Below, one piece after another: positions 10,296 through 19,192 of a stretch of 64,000 bases of DNA. Both the position numbers and the translations under genes were made by a program. A model generated the notes under the pieces. That model saw nothing but the letters and a program-made list of their open reading frames with translations, was not told the origin of the DNA and did no database searches. The DNA comes from Streptomyces capitiformicae (GTDB lineage: Bacteria > Actinomycetota > Actinomycetes > Streptomycetales > Streptomycetaceae), in the NCBI RefSeq assembly GCF_002214185.1, contig NZ_CP022161.1, forward strand, positions 2,417,767-2,481,766, read 5' to 3'. The stretch's first letter is position 1, and each line of letters begins with the position of its first letter.

Positions 10296-11693
10296 CTACG
10301 ATCCCGACCGCTGGTCCGCCGTGGAAGCCGTCTGCTGGAGTTGTTCCAGTACCGCCCGGGGCTTCGCGTTCGGGTCGACCGCGCGGCCGATGCGCTGCTT
10401 GACGGCGGCGCTGACGGTGGCCCAGGAGGTCTTGCCGGCGGGGTAGAACTCGGCGGTGGGGAGTTCGTCGAGGAAGGGGGCGAGGTCGGCGTCGTCCTGG
10501 TCGGCGGCCATGGTCGCGGAGGCGGAGGAGGTCACGGGCAGCAGGTCGTACTCGCGGGCGAAGGCGAGGACGTTCTTGTCGCTGTAGACGTAGTCGAGGA
10601 AGTGGCCGATCTCCTCGCGGTTGCCGTTCTGCTTGAAGGCCATCATCCAGTCGGTGACGCCCATGGTGGCGCGGGCCCGGCCGTCGACGCCCGGCATGGC
10701 GGCCGTGCCGTAGTCGACACCCTGGTCGGCGGCGATGCGCGTCAGGCTGGGGTGGCCGTTGAGCATGCCGACCTCGCCGCGGGCGAAGGCGGCGAAGGCG
10801 TCGGCGCGGTTGAGCTTGGCGGGGGCGGTGGACCCGGTGAGGCCCTTGGCGACGAGTTCGTCCTGGAGCCAGGTGAAGGTCCGGACGCTCTCCTCTGAGT
10901 CCAGTTGATACGTGCCAACGTTGTCGACGTAGCCGGTCCCGCCGCTGACCAGCCACTGCATGGCCTCGGCCTGCGCCTCCTCCGGGCCGAGCGGCAGGGC
11001 GTACGGGATCTTCACCCCGGCCTTGTTCAGAGCCTCGGCGTCGGCCGCCAGCTCCTTCCAGTCGCGCGGGGCGCTCTTGATGCCCGCCTCCGCGAAAAGC
11101 TCCTTGTTGTAGAAGAGCACGCGCGTAGAAGCCGCGAACGGCATCCCGTACGGGATCCGCCGTACCTTGCCGGCGTCGGCGAGCTGGGAGAGGAAGTTGG
11201 CCTGGACGGGTATGGAGAGCAGGTCGTCGACCTCGTAGAGCTTGTCGGCGTCGGCGTAGTCGGCGTAGGTGCCGATCTGCGCCATGTCGGGTGCCTCGCC
11301 CGCGTCGACCATCTTCTTGACCTCACGGTCGACGTCGTTCCAGGAGAGGACGGTGACGTCGACCGTGACGCCCGGGTTGTCCTTTTCGTATGCCTCGACG
11401 AGTGCGTCCCAGTACTTCTCGGAGCTGTTGTCCTTGGAGTCGCCGTAGTCGGCGGCGACCAGCTTCAGGGTGACTCCCGGGCCGTTCGTCTCGGTGGCGC
11501 CGCAGCCCGCAAGCGTCGCCATCAGCCCTAACGCGGACAGCGCGGACAGCGCCACCCTCCGGTTGGTCGTTAAGCCGGTCTTGGCCTGCTGACCAGCCCT
11601 GGTCCGCTGACCGGTCTTCGTCCGCCGACCGGTCTTCGTCCGCTGACCGGTCTTCGTCCGCTGACCCTGACGCTGACCCTGCCACTCTCGCAC
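10296..11693 (-). CDS. ABC-transporter extracellular solute-binding lipoprotein
   Basis: A 465-residue family 1 (sugar-type) binding protein. A lipobox LAGC (Cys64) follows the hydrophobic run VALSALSALGLMATLAGC, and the mature part opens VTLKLVAADYGDS. Before it sits a 40-residue tail with repeated KTGQRT units coded by an 18-bp minisatellite, which makes the signal peptide abnormally long. The true start may lie nearer residue 41. No permease genes adjoin; MsiK at 31.5 kb may energise the import. It is divergent from nagK, so amino-sugar binding is a guess from context. Confidence 0.85.
   Translation of the reverse strand: MREWQGQRQGQRTKTGQRTKTGRRTKTGQRTRAGQQAKTGLTTNRRVALSALSALGLMATLAGCGATETNGPGVTLKLVAADYGDSKDNSSEKYWDALVEAYEKDNPGVTVDVTVLSWNDVDREVKKMVDAGEAPDMAQIGTYADYADADKLYEVDDLLSIPVQANFLSQLADAGKVRRIPYGMPFAASTRVLFYNKELFAEAGIKSAPRDWKELAADAEALNKAGVKIPYALPLGPEEAQAEAMQWLVSGGTGYVDNVGTYQLDSEESVRTFTWLQDELVAKGLTGSTAPAKLNRADAFAAFARGEVGMLNGHPSLTRIAADQGVDYGTAAMPGVDGRARATMGVTDWMMAFKQNGNREEIGHFLDYVYSDKNVLAFAREYDLLPVTSSASATMAADQDDADLAPFLDELPTAEFYPAGKTSWATVSAAVKQRIGRAVDPNAKPRAVLEQLQQTASTADQRSGS
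11591..11662. repeat. 18-bp tandem repeat, four copies
   Basis: Units of GACCGGTCTTCGTCCGCT (11609, 11627, 11645) with a degenerate first copy at 11591. It codes for repeated KTGQRT in the N-terminal tail of the solute-binding protein. Confidence 0.9.
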
Positions 11694-11790
11694 TGGTACT
11701 GCCCCAAACTGTTGTACGACCCCGCACGCAGCAGCCTGACGACAGGCCGGCGTCCAAGCCCGTTAATCTCTCAACTTCTCGAACTTCTCC

Positions 11791-11839
11791 ATAAGGTCTA
11801 CACCATAAGGTCTACACCACGTGAGTGGACTAGACCTCT
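11791..11839. promoter_or_regulatory. Cluster of DasR-responsive elements (dre) before nagK
   Basis: AGTGGACTAGACCTCT (11824-11839) matches the dre palindrome AGTGGTCTAGACCACT at 14 of 16 positions. Two weaker overlapping copies, ATAAGGTCTACACCAT (11791-11806) and ATAAGGTCTACACCAC (11805-11820), precede it. DasR is the GntR-family repressor relieved by glucosamine-6-phosphate. Location 28 bases before nagK supports direct control of nagK-nagA. Confidence 0.88.
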
Positions 11840-11867
11840 TGCGGGTGTACGGGCCACACTGTCCCTC

Positions 11868-12812
11868 GTGAGACATGTCATCGCCCTCGATGTGGGCGGC
11901 ACCGGGATGAAAGCCGCGCTGGTCGGGGCAGACGGCGAGCTGCTGTACCAGGCGCGCCTCGCTACCGGGCGCGAACGCGGTCCGGACGCCGTCGTCGCGT
12001 CCATCCTCGACTTCGCCGCCGAGCTGCGCGCCCACGGCGAGCGGCACTTCGGCGAGCCCGCGGCGGCCGCCGGTGTCGCCGTCCCCGGCATAGTCGACGC
12101 CGAGCGGGGCACGGCCGTCTACGCGGCCAACCTCGGCTGGCGCGATGTCCCGCTGCGCGCCCTCCTCACCGAGCGCCTCGACGGAATCCCCGTCGCCCTC
12201 GGCCACGACGTCCGCACCGGCGGGCTTGCCGAAGGGCGCGTGGGCGCGGGCCGGGGCGCGGACCGCTACCTCTTCGTGGCGCTCGGCACCGGGATCGCCG
12301 GCGCGATCGGCGTCGACGGCCGGGTGGAGGCGGGGGCGCACGGTTTCGCGGGCGAGATCGGCCATATCGTCGTGCGCCCTGGGGGCACCCCCTGCCCCTG
12401 CGGCCAGCGCGGCTGCCTGGAACGGTTCGCCTCCGCGGCGGCGGTGAGCCAGGCCTGGGCCGAGGTCTCGGGCGACCCGGAGGCGGACGCGGCGGACTGC
12501 GCCAAGGCCGTGGAGTCCGGCGACCCCTTGGCGGAGGCGGTCTGGCGCCGCGCGGTGGACGCCCTCGCCGACGGCCTGATCACCGCCCTCACCCTCCTGG
12601 ACCCTCGCACCCTGATCATCGGCGGCGGTCTGGCGGAAGCGGGCAACACCTTGTTCACCCCTCTACGGGCAGCCGTAGAACACCGAGTGACCTTCCAGAA
12701 GATCCCGACCATCGTCCCGGCCACCCTCGGCGACACAGCGGGCTGCCGCGGCGCCGGCCTCCTGGCCTGGGATCTCCTCTCCCCCACGGACCCTTCGGAG
12801 GCAACCCCCTGA
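11868..12812 (+). CDS. nagK: ROK-family N-acetylglucosamine kinase
   Basis: 314 residues, GTG start at 11868 just after the dre site. The phosphate-binding DVGGTGMK (residues 8-15) and the ROK zinc motif CPCGQRGCLE are intact. It phosphorylates a hexose, most likely GlcNAc, because nagA follows with a one-base overlap (TGATG) and dre operators precede it, the known layout of the Streptomyces nagKA operon. Glucose kinase is the alternative from sequence alone. Confidence 0.88.
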   Translation: MRHVIALDVGGTGMKAALVGADGELLYQARLATGRERGPDAVVASILDFAAELRAHGERHFGEPAAAAGVAVPGIVDAERGTAVYAANLGWRDVPLRALLTERLDGIPVALGHDVRTGGLAEGRVGAGRGADRYLFVALGTGIAGAIGVDGRVEAGAHGFAGEIGHIVVRPGGTPCPCGQRGCLERFASAAAVSQAWAEVSGDPEADAADCAKAVESGDPLAEAVWRRAVDALADGLITALTLLDPRTLIIGGGLAEAGNTLFTPLRAAVEHRVTFQKIPTIVPATLGDTAGCRGAGLLAWDLLSPTDPSEATP

Positions 12813-14125
12813 TGCCAACCCACCAGGATCTTTCCGACGCCGGTCCGGGCGGCATGCCCAAGAGGGCCGCACTCTCCGCCGCCGGTCCCGGCAGCATGCC
12901 CAAAGGGGCGCGGGGCAGTGTCGAATCTGCGGCTACCGCCGCGTGGGCACGACAAGCCCCCACCCACCCGCAGCCGCCACTCAACGCCCCCTACGTCCTC
13001 GAGGGCGCCACCGTCGTCCTCCCCACCGGCCCTGTGCAAAACGGCCGAGTGATCATCGACGGCACCCAAATCACCACCACCGCCCCAGAGAACGCCCCCA
13101 CCATCGACGTACGAAACCACTGGCTACTGCCAGGATTCGTCGACATCCACAACCACGGTGGCGGCGGAGCCTCCTTCACCTCGGGCACGGTCGAAGACGT
13201 ACTCAAGGGCATCCACACCCACAGAACACACGGCACCACCACCCTCGTCGCCTCCACCGTCACCGGCGACATGGACGGCCTCGTCCAACGCGCCGGCCTC
13301 CTCTCCGAGCTGGCCGAACAGGGCGACGTGGCCGGTATCCACTTCGAGGGCCCGTTCATCTCCCCGTGCCGCAAGGGCGCCCACTCCGAGGAACTCCTCC
13401 GCGACCCGGACCCGGCGGACGTCCGCAGACTGATCGACGCGGCGCGCGGCCGGGCCGCGATGGTGACGCTCGCCACCGAACTCCCGGGCGGCCTCGACTC
13501 CGTACGCCTCCTCGCCGAGCACGGCGTCATCGCGGCGATCGGCCACACGGACGCGACGTACGAGCAGACGGTTCAGGCCATCGACGCGGGCGCGACCGTT
13601 GCGACGCACCTGTTCAACGCGATGCCCCCGCTGGGCCACAGGGAGCCGGGCCCCATCGCGGCCCTCCTCGAAGACGAACGCATCACGGTGGAGCTGATCA
13701 ACGACGGCACCCATCTGCACCCGGCCTCGCTCCAGCTGGCGTTCCGTCACGCGGGCGCCGACCGGGTGGCGTTCATCACGGACGCCATGGACGCGGCGGG
13801 CTTCGGCGACGGCCGCTACTGGCTCGGCCCGCTGGAGGCCGAGGTCGCGGACGGCGTGGCCCGCCTGGTGGAGAGCGGCACGATCGCCGGCTCGACCCTG
13901 ACCCTGGACCGCGCCTTCAAACGGGCGGTCACCCTCGACCACCTGCCCGTCAAGGATGTCGTCGCCGCCCTCTCCGCCAACCCGGCGAAGCTGCTGGGCA
14001 TGTACGACAGGGTGGGCTCCCTGGAACCCGGCAAGGACGCGGACCTCGTACTCCTCGACGCGGACTTCGACGTGAAGGGCGTCATGAGGAAGGGCGAGTG
14101 GGTGGTGGATCCCCAACTGAACTGA
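12812..14125 (+). CDS. nagA: N-acetylglucosamine-6-phosphate deacetylase with repeat-derived N-terminus
   Basis: 437 residues. The metal-binding FVDIHNHGGGG (His113, His115) and a late FITDAMDAAG catalytic block are intact. It converts GlcNAc-6-P to GlcN-6-P, the DasR effector. The family normally begins at about residue 62 (VLEGATVVLPTG). The first 60 residues come partly from a dispersed repeat (12903-12975) captured in frame. The ATG at 12812 keeps the coupling to nagK and follows GGAGG at 12797. In-frame ATGs also occur at residues 15 and 29. No start codon lies closer to the conserved domain. Confidence 0.9.
   Translation: MPTHQDLSDAGPGGMPKRAALSAAGPGSMPKGARGSVESAATAAWARQAPTHPQPPLNAPYVLEGATVVLPTGPVQNGRVIIDGTQITTTAPENAPTIDVRNHWLLPGFVDIHNHGGGGASFTSGTVEDVLKGIHTHRTHGTTTLVASTVTGDMDGLVQRAGLLSELAEQGDVAGIHFEGPFISPCRKGAHSEELLRDPDPADVRRLIDAARGRAAMVTLATELPGGLDSVRLLAEHGVIAAIGHTDATYEQTVQAIDAGATVATHLFNAMPPLGHREPGPIAALLEDERITVELINDGTHLHPASLQLAFRHAGADRVAFITDAMDAAGFGDGRYWLGPLEAEVADGVARLVESGTIAGSTLTLDRAFKRAVTLDHLPVKDVVAALSANPAKLLGMYDRVGSLEPGKDADLVLLDADFDVKGVMRKGEWVVDPQLN
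12903..12975. repeat. Dispersed repeat copy inside nagA
   Basis: Shares the AAAGGGGCGCGGGGC, GCGGCTACCGCCGCGTGGGC and ACGACAAGCCCCCACC blocks with the copies at 4.5 and 25.8 kb. It is read through in frame and contributes roughly 25 residues to NagA. Confidence 0.85.
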
Positions 14126-14295
14126 TCCGTCAGTTGTTGATGTGTCGTTTGATGTGTCGTTTGAAGTGCGGCGGTTGTCCTGGTGGGCTGGGCCGACCGT
14201 CGCACTTTTGGCATGATCGTGCCTCCGCAACCGTGCCCGACAGGCGCATTCTGAAGACTCGACATACTCGGCGACATCGATGGGGGTAGGCCGAG

Positions 14296-15222
14296 GTGAT
14301 CCTCACGGTCACACTGAACACCGCTCTCGACATCACCCACCGCGTACGCGACCTCAGGCCCCACACCACCCACCGTGTGACCGAGGTGACCGAACGGCCC
14401 GGCGGCAAGGGCCTGAACGTGGCCCGGGTGCTGGCGGCCCTCGGCCACGAGGTGACGGTCACGGGGTTCGTCGGGGGCGCGACGGGACGGTCCCTGCAGG
14501 AGCAACTGGCACGCATACCGGGCGTGGTGGACGCACTGGTGCCCATCGGAGGTTCAACCCGCCGGACGATCGCCGTGGTCGACGCCACCGGTGACACAAC
14601 TCAACTCAACGAGCCCGGCCCACTCATCGCCCCCGCCGAGTGGCTGGCCTTCCAGGAGGCGTACGAGCACCTGCTGCGCTCCGCCTCGGCGGTGGCCCTG
14701 TGCGGCAGCCTGCCGCCGGGGATACCGGTGGGCGCGTACGCGATCCTGATCCGCACGGCACGCACCCTGGCCGTGCCGGTCCTCCTGGACACCAGCGGCG
14801 AACCCCTGCGCCGGGGACTGGCCGCTCGCCCCGACATCGTGAAGCCGAGCGCCGAAGAACTGGCCGAACTCACCGGCTCCCACGAGCCGTCCCGCGCCAC
14901 CCGCGACGCCCGCCGCCGCGGCGCCCAGTCGGTCGTCGCGTCCCTCGGCCCTGACGGCCTCCTCGCCCACACCCCCGAAGGCCACTGGCGCGCCACCCCA
15001 CCCCACCACTTCCACGGCAACCCCACCGGCGCCGGCGACTCAGCGGTAGCAGGCCTCCTCTCGGCCCTGGTGCAACACCTACCGTGGCCGACCCGCCTCA
15101 CCCACGCGGTCGCCCTGTCGGCGGCGACCGTGGTGACCCCGGCAGCAGGCGAGTTCGACCACGAGGTGTACGAGCAGCTGCTGGGTCAGGTGGCGGTGAC
15201 GGGGGAGGTCACGGCGGCGTAG
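14296..15222 (+). CDS. 1-phosphofructokinase-type sugar kinase (PfkB family)
   Basis: 308 residues from the GTG at 14296. The early LNTALDITHRV and RPGGKGLNVARVLAALG blocks and the C-terminal GAGDSAVAGLLSAL (catalytic Asp) are PfkB hallmarks, closest to the FruK/LacC branch. It phosphorylates a sugar phosphate, either fructose-1-P or tagatose-6-P. The 170-base gap after nagA suggests separate expression. The spacer holds a 12-base direct repeat (GATGTGTCGTTT) near 14138-14163. No PTS gene is next to it. Confidence 0.85.
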   Translation: MILTVTLNTALDITHRVRDLRPHTTHRVTEVTERPGGKGLNVARVLAALGHEVTVTGFVGGATGRSLQEQLARIPGVVDALVPIGGSTRRTIAVVDATGDTTQLNEPGPLIAPAEWLAFQEAYEHLLRSASAVALCGSLPPGIPVGAYAILIRTARTLAVPVLLDTSGEPLRRGLAARPDIVKPSAEELAELTGSHEPSRATRDARRRGAQSVVASLGPDGLLAHTPEGHWRATPPHHFHGNPTGAGDSAVAGLLSALVQHLPWPTRLTHAVALSAATVVTPAAGEFDHEVYEQLLGQVAVTGEVTAA

Positions 15223-15229
15223 AGCGATC

Positions 15230-16195
15230 TCAGCCCTCGACCCAGCCCTTGACCAACCACAGTTGGTCGAGGTTGGCATCGCACTGGTTTCCCTGCTCAC
15301 ACGAGATCTTGATCTCGTTCGTACCCTTGTTGAGCTGGATGTAGTTGTAGGTCTCGGTCCAGCCCTTCTCGTAGTCGCCTTCCTTGGCGTTCGCCCAGTT
15401 CTTCATGTCGATGGGGTTGGTGGAGGCCGTGCCATTGATGGTGAGGGTGGCGGTGGCGTCCTTGCCCGGGACGCCGTATCCCGTGTAGAGCGTGTACTTA
15501 CCGCTCTTCGGGATGTCCTCCACCTTCCACGTCACCGACGACCCCACCGAGTTGAACCCGGTCACATAGAACCCGCCCTCGGACTTCGCGCCCGCGATGT
15601 CCGACGCGGTGGTGGCCGCGCCGCCCAGCAGGAGCGTCTTCGCCTCGGCCTTCGGGAGTTCCGTGTCCTCTTCCGCCGCGGCGGACTTGCTCGGGGTCTG
15701 GCTGGGCTCGGTGCTCTGGCCCGTGGTGGGGGTGGGGGCGCCGGCGTTGTTGTCGGTGTTGTCGCCGTCGTCGCCGCTGAGGAGGGCTACGCCGATGCCT
15801 ATGACCACGGCGGCCACGACGGCGATCGCGCCGATCAGCAGGCCCTTGGTGTTGGGGCCACGGCCTCGGCCGCCGCCTCCGCTCCCGCCGTTGGCGCCGC
15901 CGTACGGCTGCTGACGCGTCGTCTGGGCGCCGCCGGGGAAGGGCTCCGGGGGCTGGCCGTAGGCGCCCTGCTGCGGGACCTGGCCGTACGCCGCGGTGGG
16001 CGCCTGGGGGGCCTGCGGAGTCTGCTGGGTCTGCCCGTACTGGCGCTCACCGACCGGCCGCACCCGGTTGACCGCGTTCGGGTAGCCGTAGCTTCCCGTG
16101 GGCGGCTGGGCCCCTCGGGCCTGGCCGTCGGCGTACAGGTAGCCGAACGGGTCCTCGTCCTCGGGCGTGCTCGCGCCGTTGTTGCCGGGCGTCAT
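15230..16195 (-). CDS. Single-pass membrane protein with carbohydrate-binding module
   Basis: 321 residues: a Pro/Gln/Gly-rich cytoplasmic segment (1-115), a membrane helix at about 118-140, a Ser/Thr-rich stalk, and a C-terminal beta-sandwich from about 185 with the CBM6/CBM35 pattern (GSSVTWKVEDIPKSGKYTL, LTINGT, LNKGTNEIKI, ending DQLWLVKG). No catalytic domain. It probably displays a glycan-binding domain outside the cell. Two cysteines in SCEQGNQCDANLD may form a disulfide. Convergent with the PfkB gene, 7 bases apart. Confidence 0.8.
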   Translation of the reverse strand: MTPGNNGASTPEDEDPFGYLYADGQARGAQPPTGSYGYPNAVNRVRPVGERQYGQTQQTPQAPQAPTAAYGQVPQQGAYGQPPEPFPGGAQTTRQQPYGGANGGSGGGGRGRGPNTKGLLIGAIAVVAAVVIGIGVALLSGDDGDNTDNNAGAPTPTTGQSTEPSQTPSKSAAAEEDTELPKAEAKTLLLGGAATTASDIAGAKSEGGFYVTGFNSVGSSVTWKVEDIPKSGKYTLYTGYGVPGKDATATLTINGTASTNPIDMKNWANAKEGDYEKGWTETYNYIQLNKGTNEIKISCEQGNQCDANLDQLWLVKGWVEG

Positions 16196-16352
16196 CCCTA
16201 GGTCTCCTCAGCGGTGCGGTACATGCCAGTACAGGTGGGCGGTCTTGCATAGGGGTGTAGAAGAGCGAGCCTACCCGCTCGCGCTGGTCCAAACGGGTGA
16301 CTCAGACCTCATCATCCCGCCAATGAACCGCTCACCTGGCTTTATCCACGCG

Positions 16353-18143
16353 CTATCCGGCCCGGCGGTGCTGTTTGGGACGAGATCGTTTCTCCACGTA
16401 CATCCGCTCGTCAGCTGATTTCAAGACCTCGTCCGCCGTCATGCCGCAATGTGCCCATCCGATGCCGAAGCTGGCGCCGACGCGCATCGCGCGGCCGTCG
16501 ACCCGGATCGGCTGGATGATCTCGTTGCGCAAGCGTACGGCGAGGTCCTGGGCGTCGGCGCGGCCGAGCCCGTCGGCGAGGACGACGAACTCGTCACCGC
16601 CGAGGCGGGCCACCGTATCGCCGTCGCGCACGCCCCGGCTGAGCCGCCGGGCCACCTCGATGAGGACGGCGTCGCCCGCGTTGTGCCCGAACCGGTCGTT
16701 GATCGACTTGAAGCCGTCGAGGTCGCAGAAGAGCACCGCGAGCCCCTTGGTGCCGTCGTCCCGCTCGTCCTCGGGCGCGACGGTGTGCACGTGGTGGTCG
16801 AAGGCGTCGAACGGCCCGCCGCCCGCGTGGAAGTCGAAGGCGTGCCCGCCCGCCTCGTACTCGTCGAAGGAGGGGTGCGGCTGCTGCGCCGGGTTCCCGC
16901 CGGATCCACCGGATCCACCGGATCCACCAGGTCCGACGTACTCGCCGTATTCGCCGTACTCACCGAACTCGCCGTACTGCGCCGAGGCCGCGTCCTGTCC
17001 GAAGCCCGGGTCCGTCGAGTCGGCGCCGGCGCCGGCGAGGACGGCCTGGGGGCGCTGGCAGAGGCGGGCGGAGAGGCGGGAGCGCAGCTCCGCGGAGTTC
17101 GGCAGGCCGGTGAGGGCGTCGTGGGAGGCGCGGTGGGCGAGCTGGAGCTCGCGGCGCTTGCGCTCCTCGATGTCCTCGACGTGGGTGAGCAGGAAGCGAG
17201 GTCCGTCGGCGGCGTCGGCCACGACCGAGTTGCGGAGGCTGACCCAGACGTACGTCCCGTCGCGGCGCCCGAGGCGCAGCTCGGCGCGGCCGCCCTCGGC
17301 GGAGGTCCGCAGCAGGGTGCCTATGTCCTCGGGGTGGACGAGATCGGAGAAGGCGTAGCGCCGCATGGCGGAGGCGGGGCGGCCGAGGAGGCGGCACAGC
17401 GCGTCGTTGGTCCGCAGGATCCGGCCGTGCTGATCGCCGCCCATCTCGGCGATGGCCATACCGGAGGGGGCGTACTCGAAGGCCTGCCGGAAGGATTCCT
17501 CGCTGACCCGCAGCGCCTGCTGCTCCCTTTCGAGTCTGACCAGTGCGCGCTGCATATTGGCACGTAGACGCGCGTTGCTGATCGCGATGGCGGCCTGGAA
17601 GGCGTACATCTGGAGCGCTTCACGACCCCATGCGCCCGGTCGCCGCCCGTTGCGCGGCCGGTCCACGGAGATCACGCCGAGCAGCTCGCCGCAGGAGGAG
17701 CCTGCGGGGCCCGGGGTGTACAGCGGCGCGAAGAGCCGGTCGGAGGGGTGCCACTCGTCCTCGAAGCGGGGCGCCGGGCCGTCGGTGTACCACTGCGGTA
17801 CGTCGTCCTCGTCGAGCACCCAGCCCTCGGTGTGCGGTATGAACCGCAGGTCGCCCCACGCCTCACCCATGTTCAACCGGCGGTCCCAGGAGGCGCGCGA
17901 GCCGACGCGGCCGGTGATCAGGGCCTCGGCGGCGGAGTTTCCGGCGAGGGCGGCCACGACCAGATCGCCGTCGGGGCGGACGAGGTTCACGCACGCGAGC
18001 TCGTAGCCGAGGCCGTTGACCACACCGTCGGCGACGGTCTGCAACGTGTCGGCCAGGCTGCGTGCGGTGTTCATGTCCGCCATCACCTGGTGCAGCTGCC
18101 GCAGCGTGGTCAGACGGACGTAAGGCTCCGACTCGGTTTCCAT
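16353..18143 (-). CDS. cdgB: Diguanylate cyclase, GAF-PAS-GGDEF (CdgB-like)
   Basis: 596 residues from the ATG at 18143, which follows GGGGGGAGGG; the frame continues upstream without conservation. GAF domain about 10-195, PAS/PAC about 215-340, then a GGDEF domain with GGDEF at 515-519 and an RDGD inhibitory site five residues before it. It should make c-di-GMP with product inhibition. A glycine/tyrosine/acidic insertion of roughly 85 residues (GEYGEYGEY, GGSGGSGG) splits the GGDEF domain between its first helix and the FCDLDGFK strand. Architecture matches CdgB (SCO4281), a known BldD-regulated developmental cyclase. Confidence 0.92.
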   Translation of the reverse strand: METESEPYVRLTTLRQLHQVMADMNTARSLADTLQTVADGVVNGLGYELACVNLVRPDGDLVVAALAGNSAAEALITGRVGSRASWDRRLNMGEAWGDLRFIPHTEGWVLDEDDVPQWYTDGPAPRFEDEWHPSDRLFAPLYTPGPAGSSCGELLGVISVDRPRNGRRPGAWGREALQMYAFQAAIAISNARLRANMQRALVRLEREQQALRVSEESFRQAFEYAPSGMAIAEMGGDQHGRILRTNDALCRLLGRPASAMRRYAFSDLVHPEDIGTLLRTSAEGGRAELRLGRRDGTYVWVSLRNSVVADAADGPRFLLTHVEDIEERKRRELQLAHRASHDALTGLPNSAELRSRLSARLCQRPQAVLAGAGADSTDPGFGQDAASAQYGEFGEYGEYGEYVGPGGSGGSGGSGGNPAQQPHPSFDEYEAGGHAFDFHAGGGPFDAFDHHVHTVAPEDERDDGTKGLAVLFCDLDGFKSINDRFGHNAGDAVLIEVARRLSRGVRDGDTVARLGGDEFVVLADGLGRADAQDLAVRLRNEIIQPIRVDGRAMRVGASFGIGWAHCGMTADEVLKSADERMYVEKRSRPKQHRRAG

Positions 18144-18306
18144 TCGCCCTCCCCCCGAGATCTCGTGGCAGCTGGCGCAATCGCTGTAACCTACGTAACT
18201 CGCAGGCTTACTACGCTTACAGTTCCCGCTTACAGCTTGCAGCGTCCCCGCCACTGAATCACAGCGCGGAGCCCACTCGGTACACAGGGTCAACAAAATA
18301 TGGCCC

Positions 18307-18324
18307 CTGTGACTCAAGTCACAG
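18307..18324. promoter_or_regulatory. Palindrome upstream of cdgB, possible BldD-type operator
   Basis: A perfect 8-2-8 inverted repeat, CTGTGACT-CA-AGTCACAG. Its GTGAC/GTCAC half-sites resemble the BldD consensus, though the spacing is slightly different. It lies about 165 bases before the cdgB start. Confidence 0.5.
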
Positions 18325-18550
18325 CAGAACATGAGCAATTGAGTGGAGTTTATGCGTTTCCCTGGTGCACTTCCTGAACAGAATTCAGAACTCTGTGTGG
18401 GGGCTGCGGACCGGGGTAGACGAGGGTGTCGGACGCCGCCGGCGGATGCCCGGGATGCCTGCCTAGGCCGGAGGTCCGGGTGGACCTGGGGCCCTGGTCC
18501 GATGCGGGGGCGGGGTGGCCGGGGCTAGCGTTCCAGCGTGCCGAAGACTC

Positions 18551-18634
18551 CATCCATAGCCCCATCCACAGCCCTATCCACAGTCCCATCCACAGCCCCA
18601 TCCGTAGCCCCATCCACAGCCCCATCCGCGGTCC
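18551..18634. repeat. 12-bp tandem repeat, seven copies
   Basis: Imperfect units of CATCCACAGCCC directly before the flavin reductase gene. They are in frame with it and would code an Ala/Pro/Ser-rich tail if translation began at 18538. Confidence 0.9.
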
Positions 18635-18654
18635 CCTCCAGGCATGCTGAAGGG

Positions 18655-19164
18655 GTGAGCGAAGACGAGTTCCGGGCGGCCATGTCACGGCTGGCCTCGG
18701 GGGTGGTCCTGGTGACCGCGTACGAGGCGCCACTGGATCCCGAGGGGCCGTGCGGCGAGGACGTGGGCATGACGGCCACGTCCTTCATGTCCGTGTCCCT
18801 CGACCCGCCCCTCGTGATGGTCAGCCTCCGCGAGGGCTCCCGTATGGACGACCTCCTCACCGAGCAGCCCCTCTGGGCCGTCTCCCTCCTCTCCGAGAAC
18901 CAGCGCACCATCGCCGGCCGCTTCGCCATGAAGGGCCGCGTCAGCGACCGCCTGCTGTTCGCGGACATCCCGTACGTCCGCGGCGAGGCCACCGGCGCCC
19001 CCCTGATCAGCGGCGCCCTCGCCACCCTCGAATGCCGCACCGAGCAACGCGTGACCGCCGGCGACCACACTCTCGTCATCGGCAGGGTGCTGAACGCGTC
19101 GGTGCCGGGTGCGGACGGGGGGCCGTTGGCCTACTTCCGGGGGCGGTACCGACAGTTGGGGTGA
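18655..19164 (+). CDS. Flavin reductase-like protein
   Basis: 169 residues from the GTG at 18655; an ATG-like upstream start at 18538 would add the repeat-coded tail. It has the flavin reductase FMN-binding fold: FRAAMSRLASGVVLVTA, GMTATSFMSVSLDPPLVMVSL, and the C-terminal PLAYFRGRYRQL. It would reduce FMN or FAD with NAD(P)H to feed a monooxygenase, but no partner is adjacent. The start is uncertain because no strong ribosome-binding site precedes either candidate. Confidence 0.82.
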   Translation: MSEDEFRAAMSRLASGVVLVTAYEAPLDPEGPCGEDVGMTATSFMSVSLDPPLVMVSLREGSRMDDLLTEQPLWAVSLLSENQRTIAGRFAMKGRVSDRLLFADIPYVRGEATGAPLISGALATLECRTEQRVTAGDHTLVIGRVLNASVPGADGGPLAYFRGRYRQLG

Positions 19165-19192
19165 GGGCGACTTGTGGCCGTAGGCACGCACC

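Noticed and set aside
14126..14295. Possible small gene between nagA and the PfkB-type gene
   Set aside because: No start with a ribosome-binding site and no coding pattern; only a short direct repeat.
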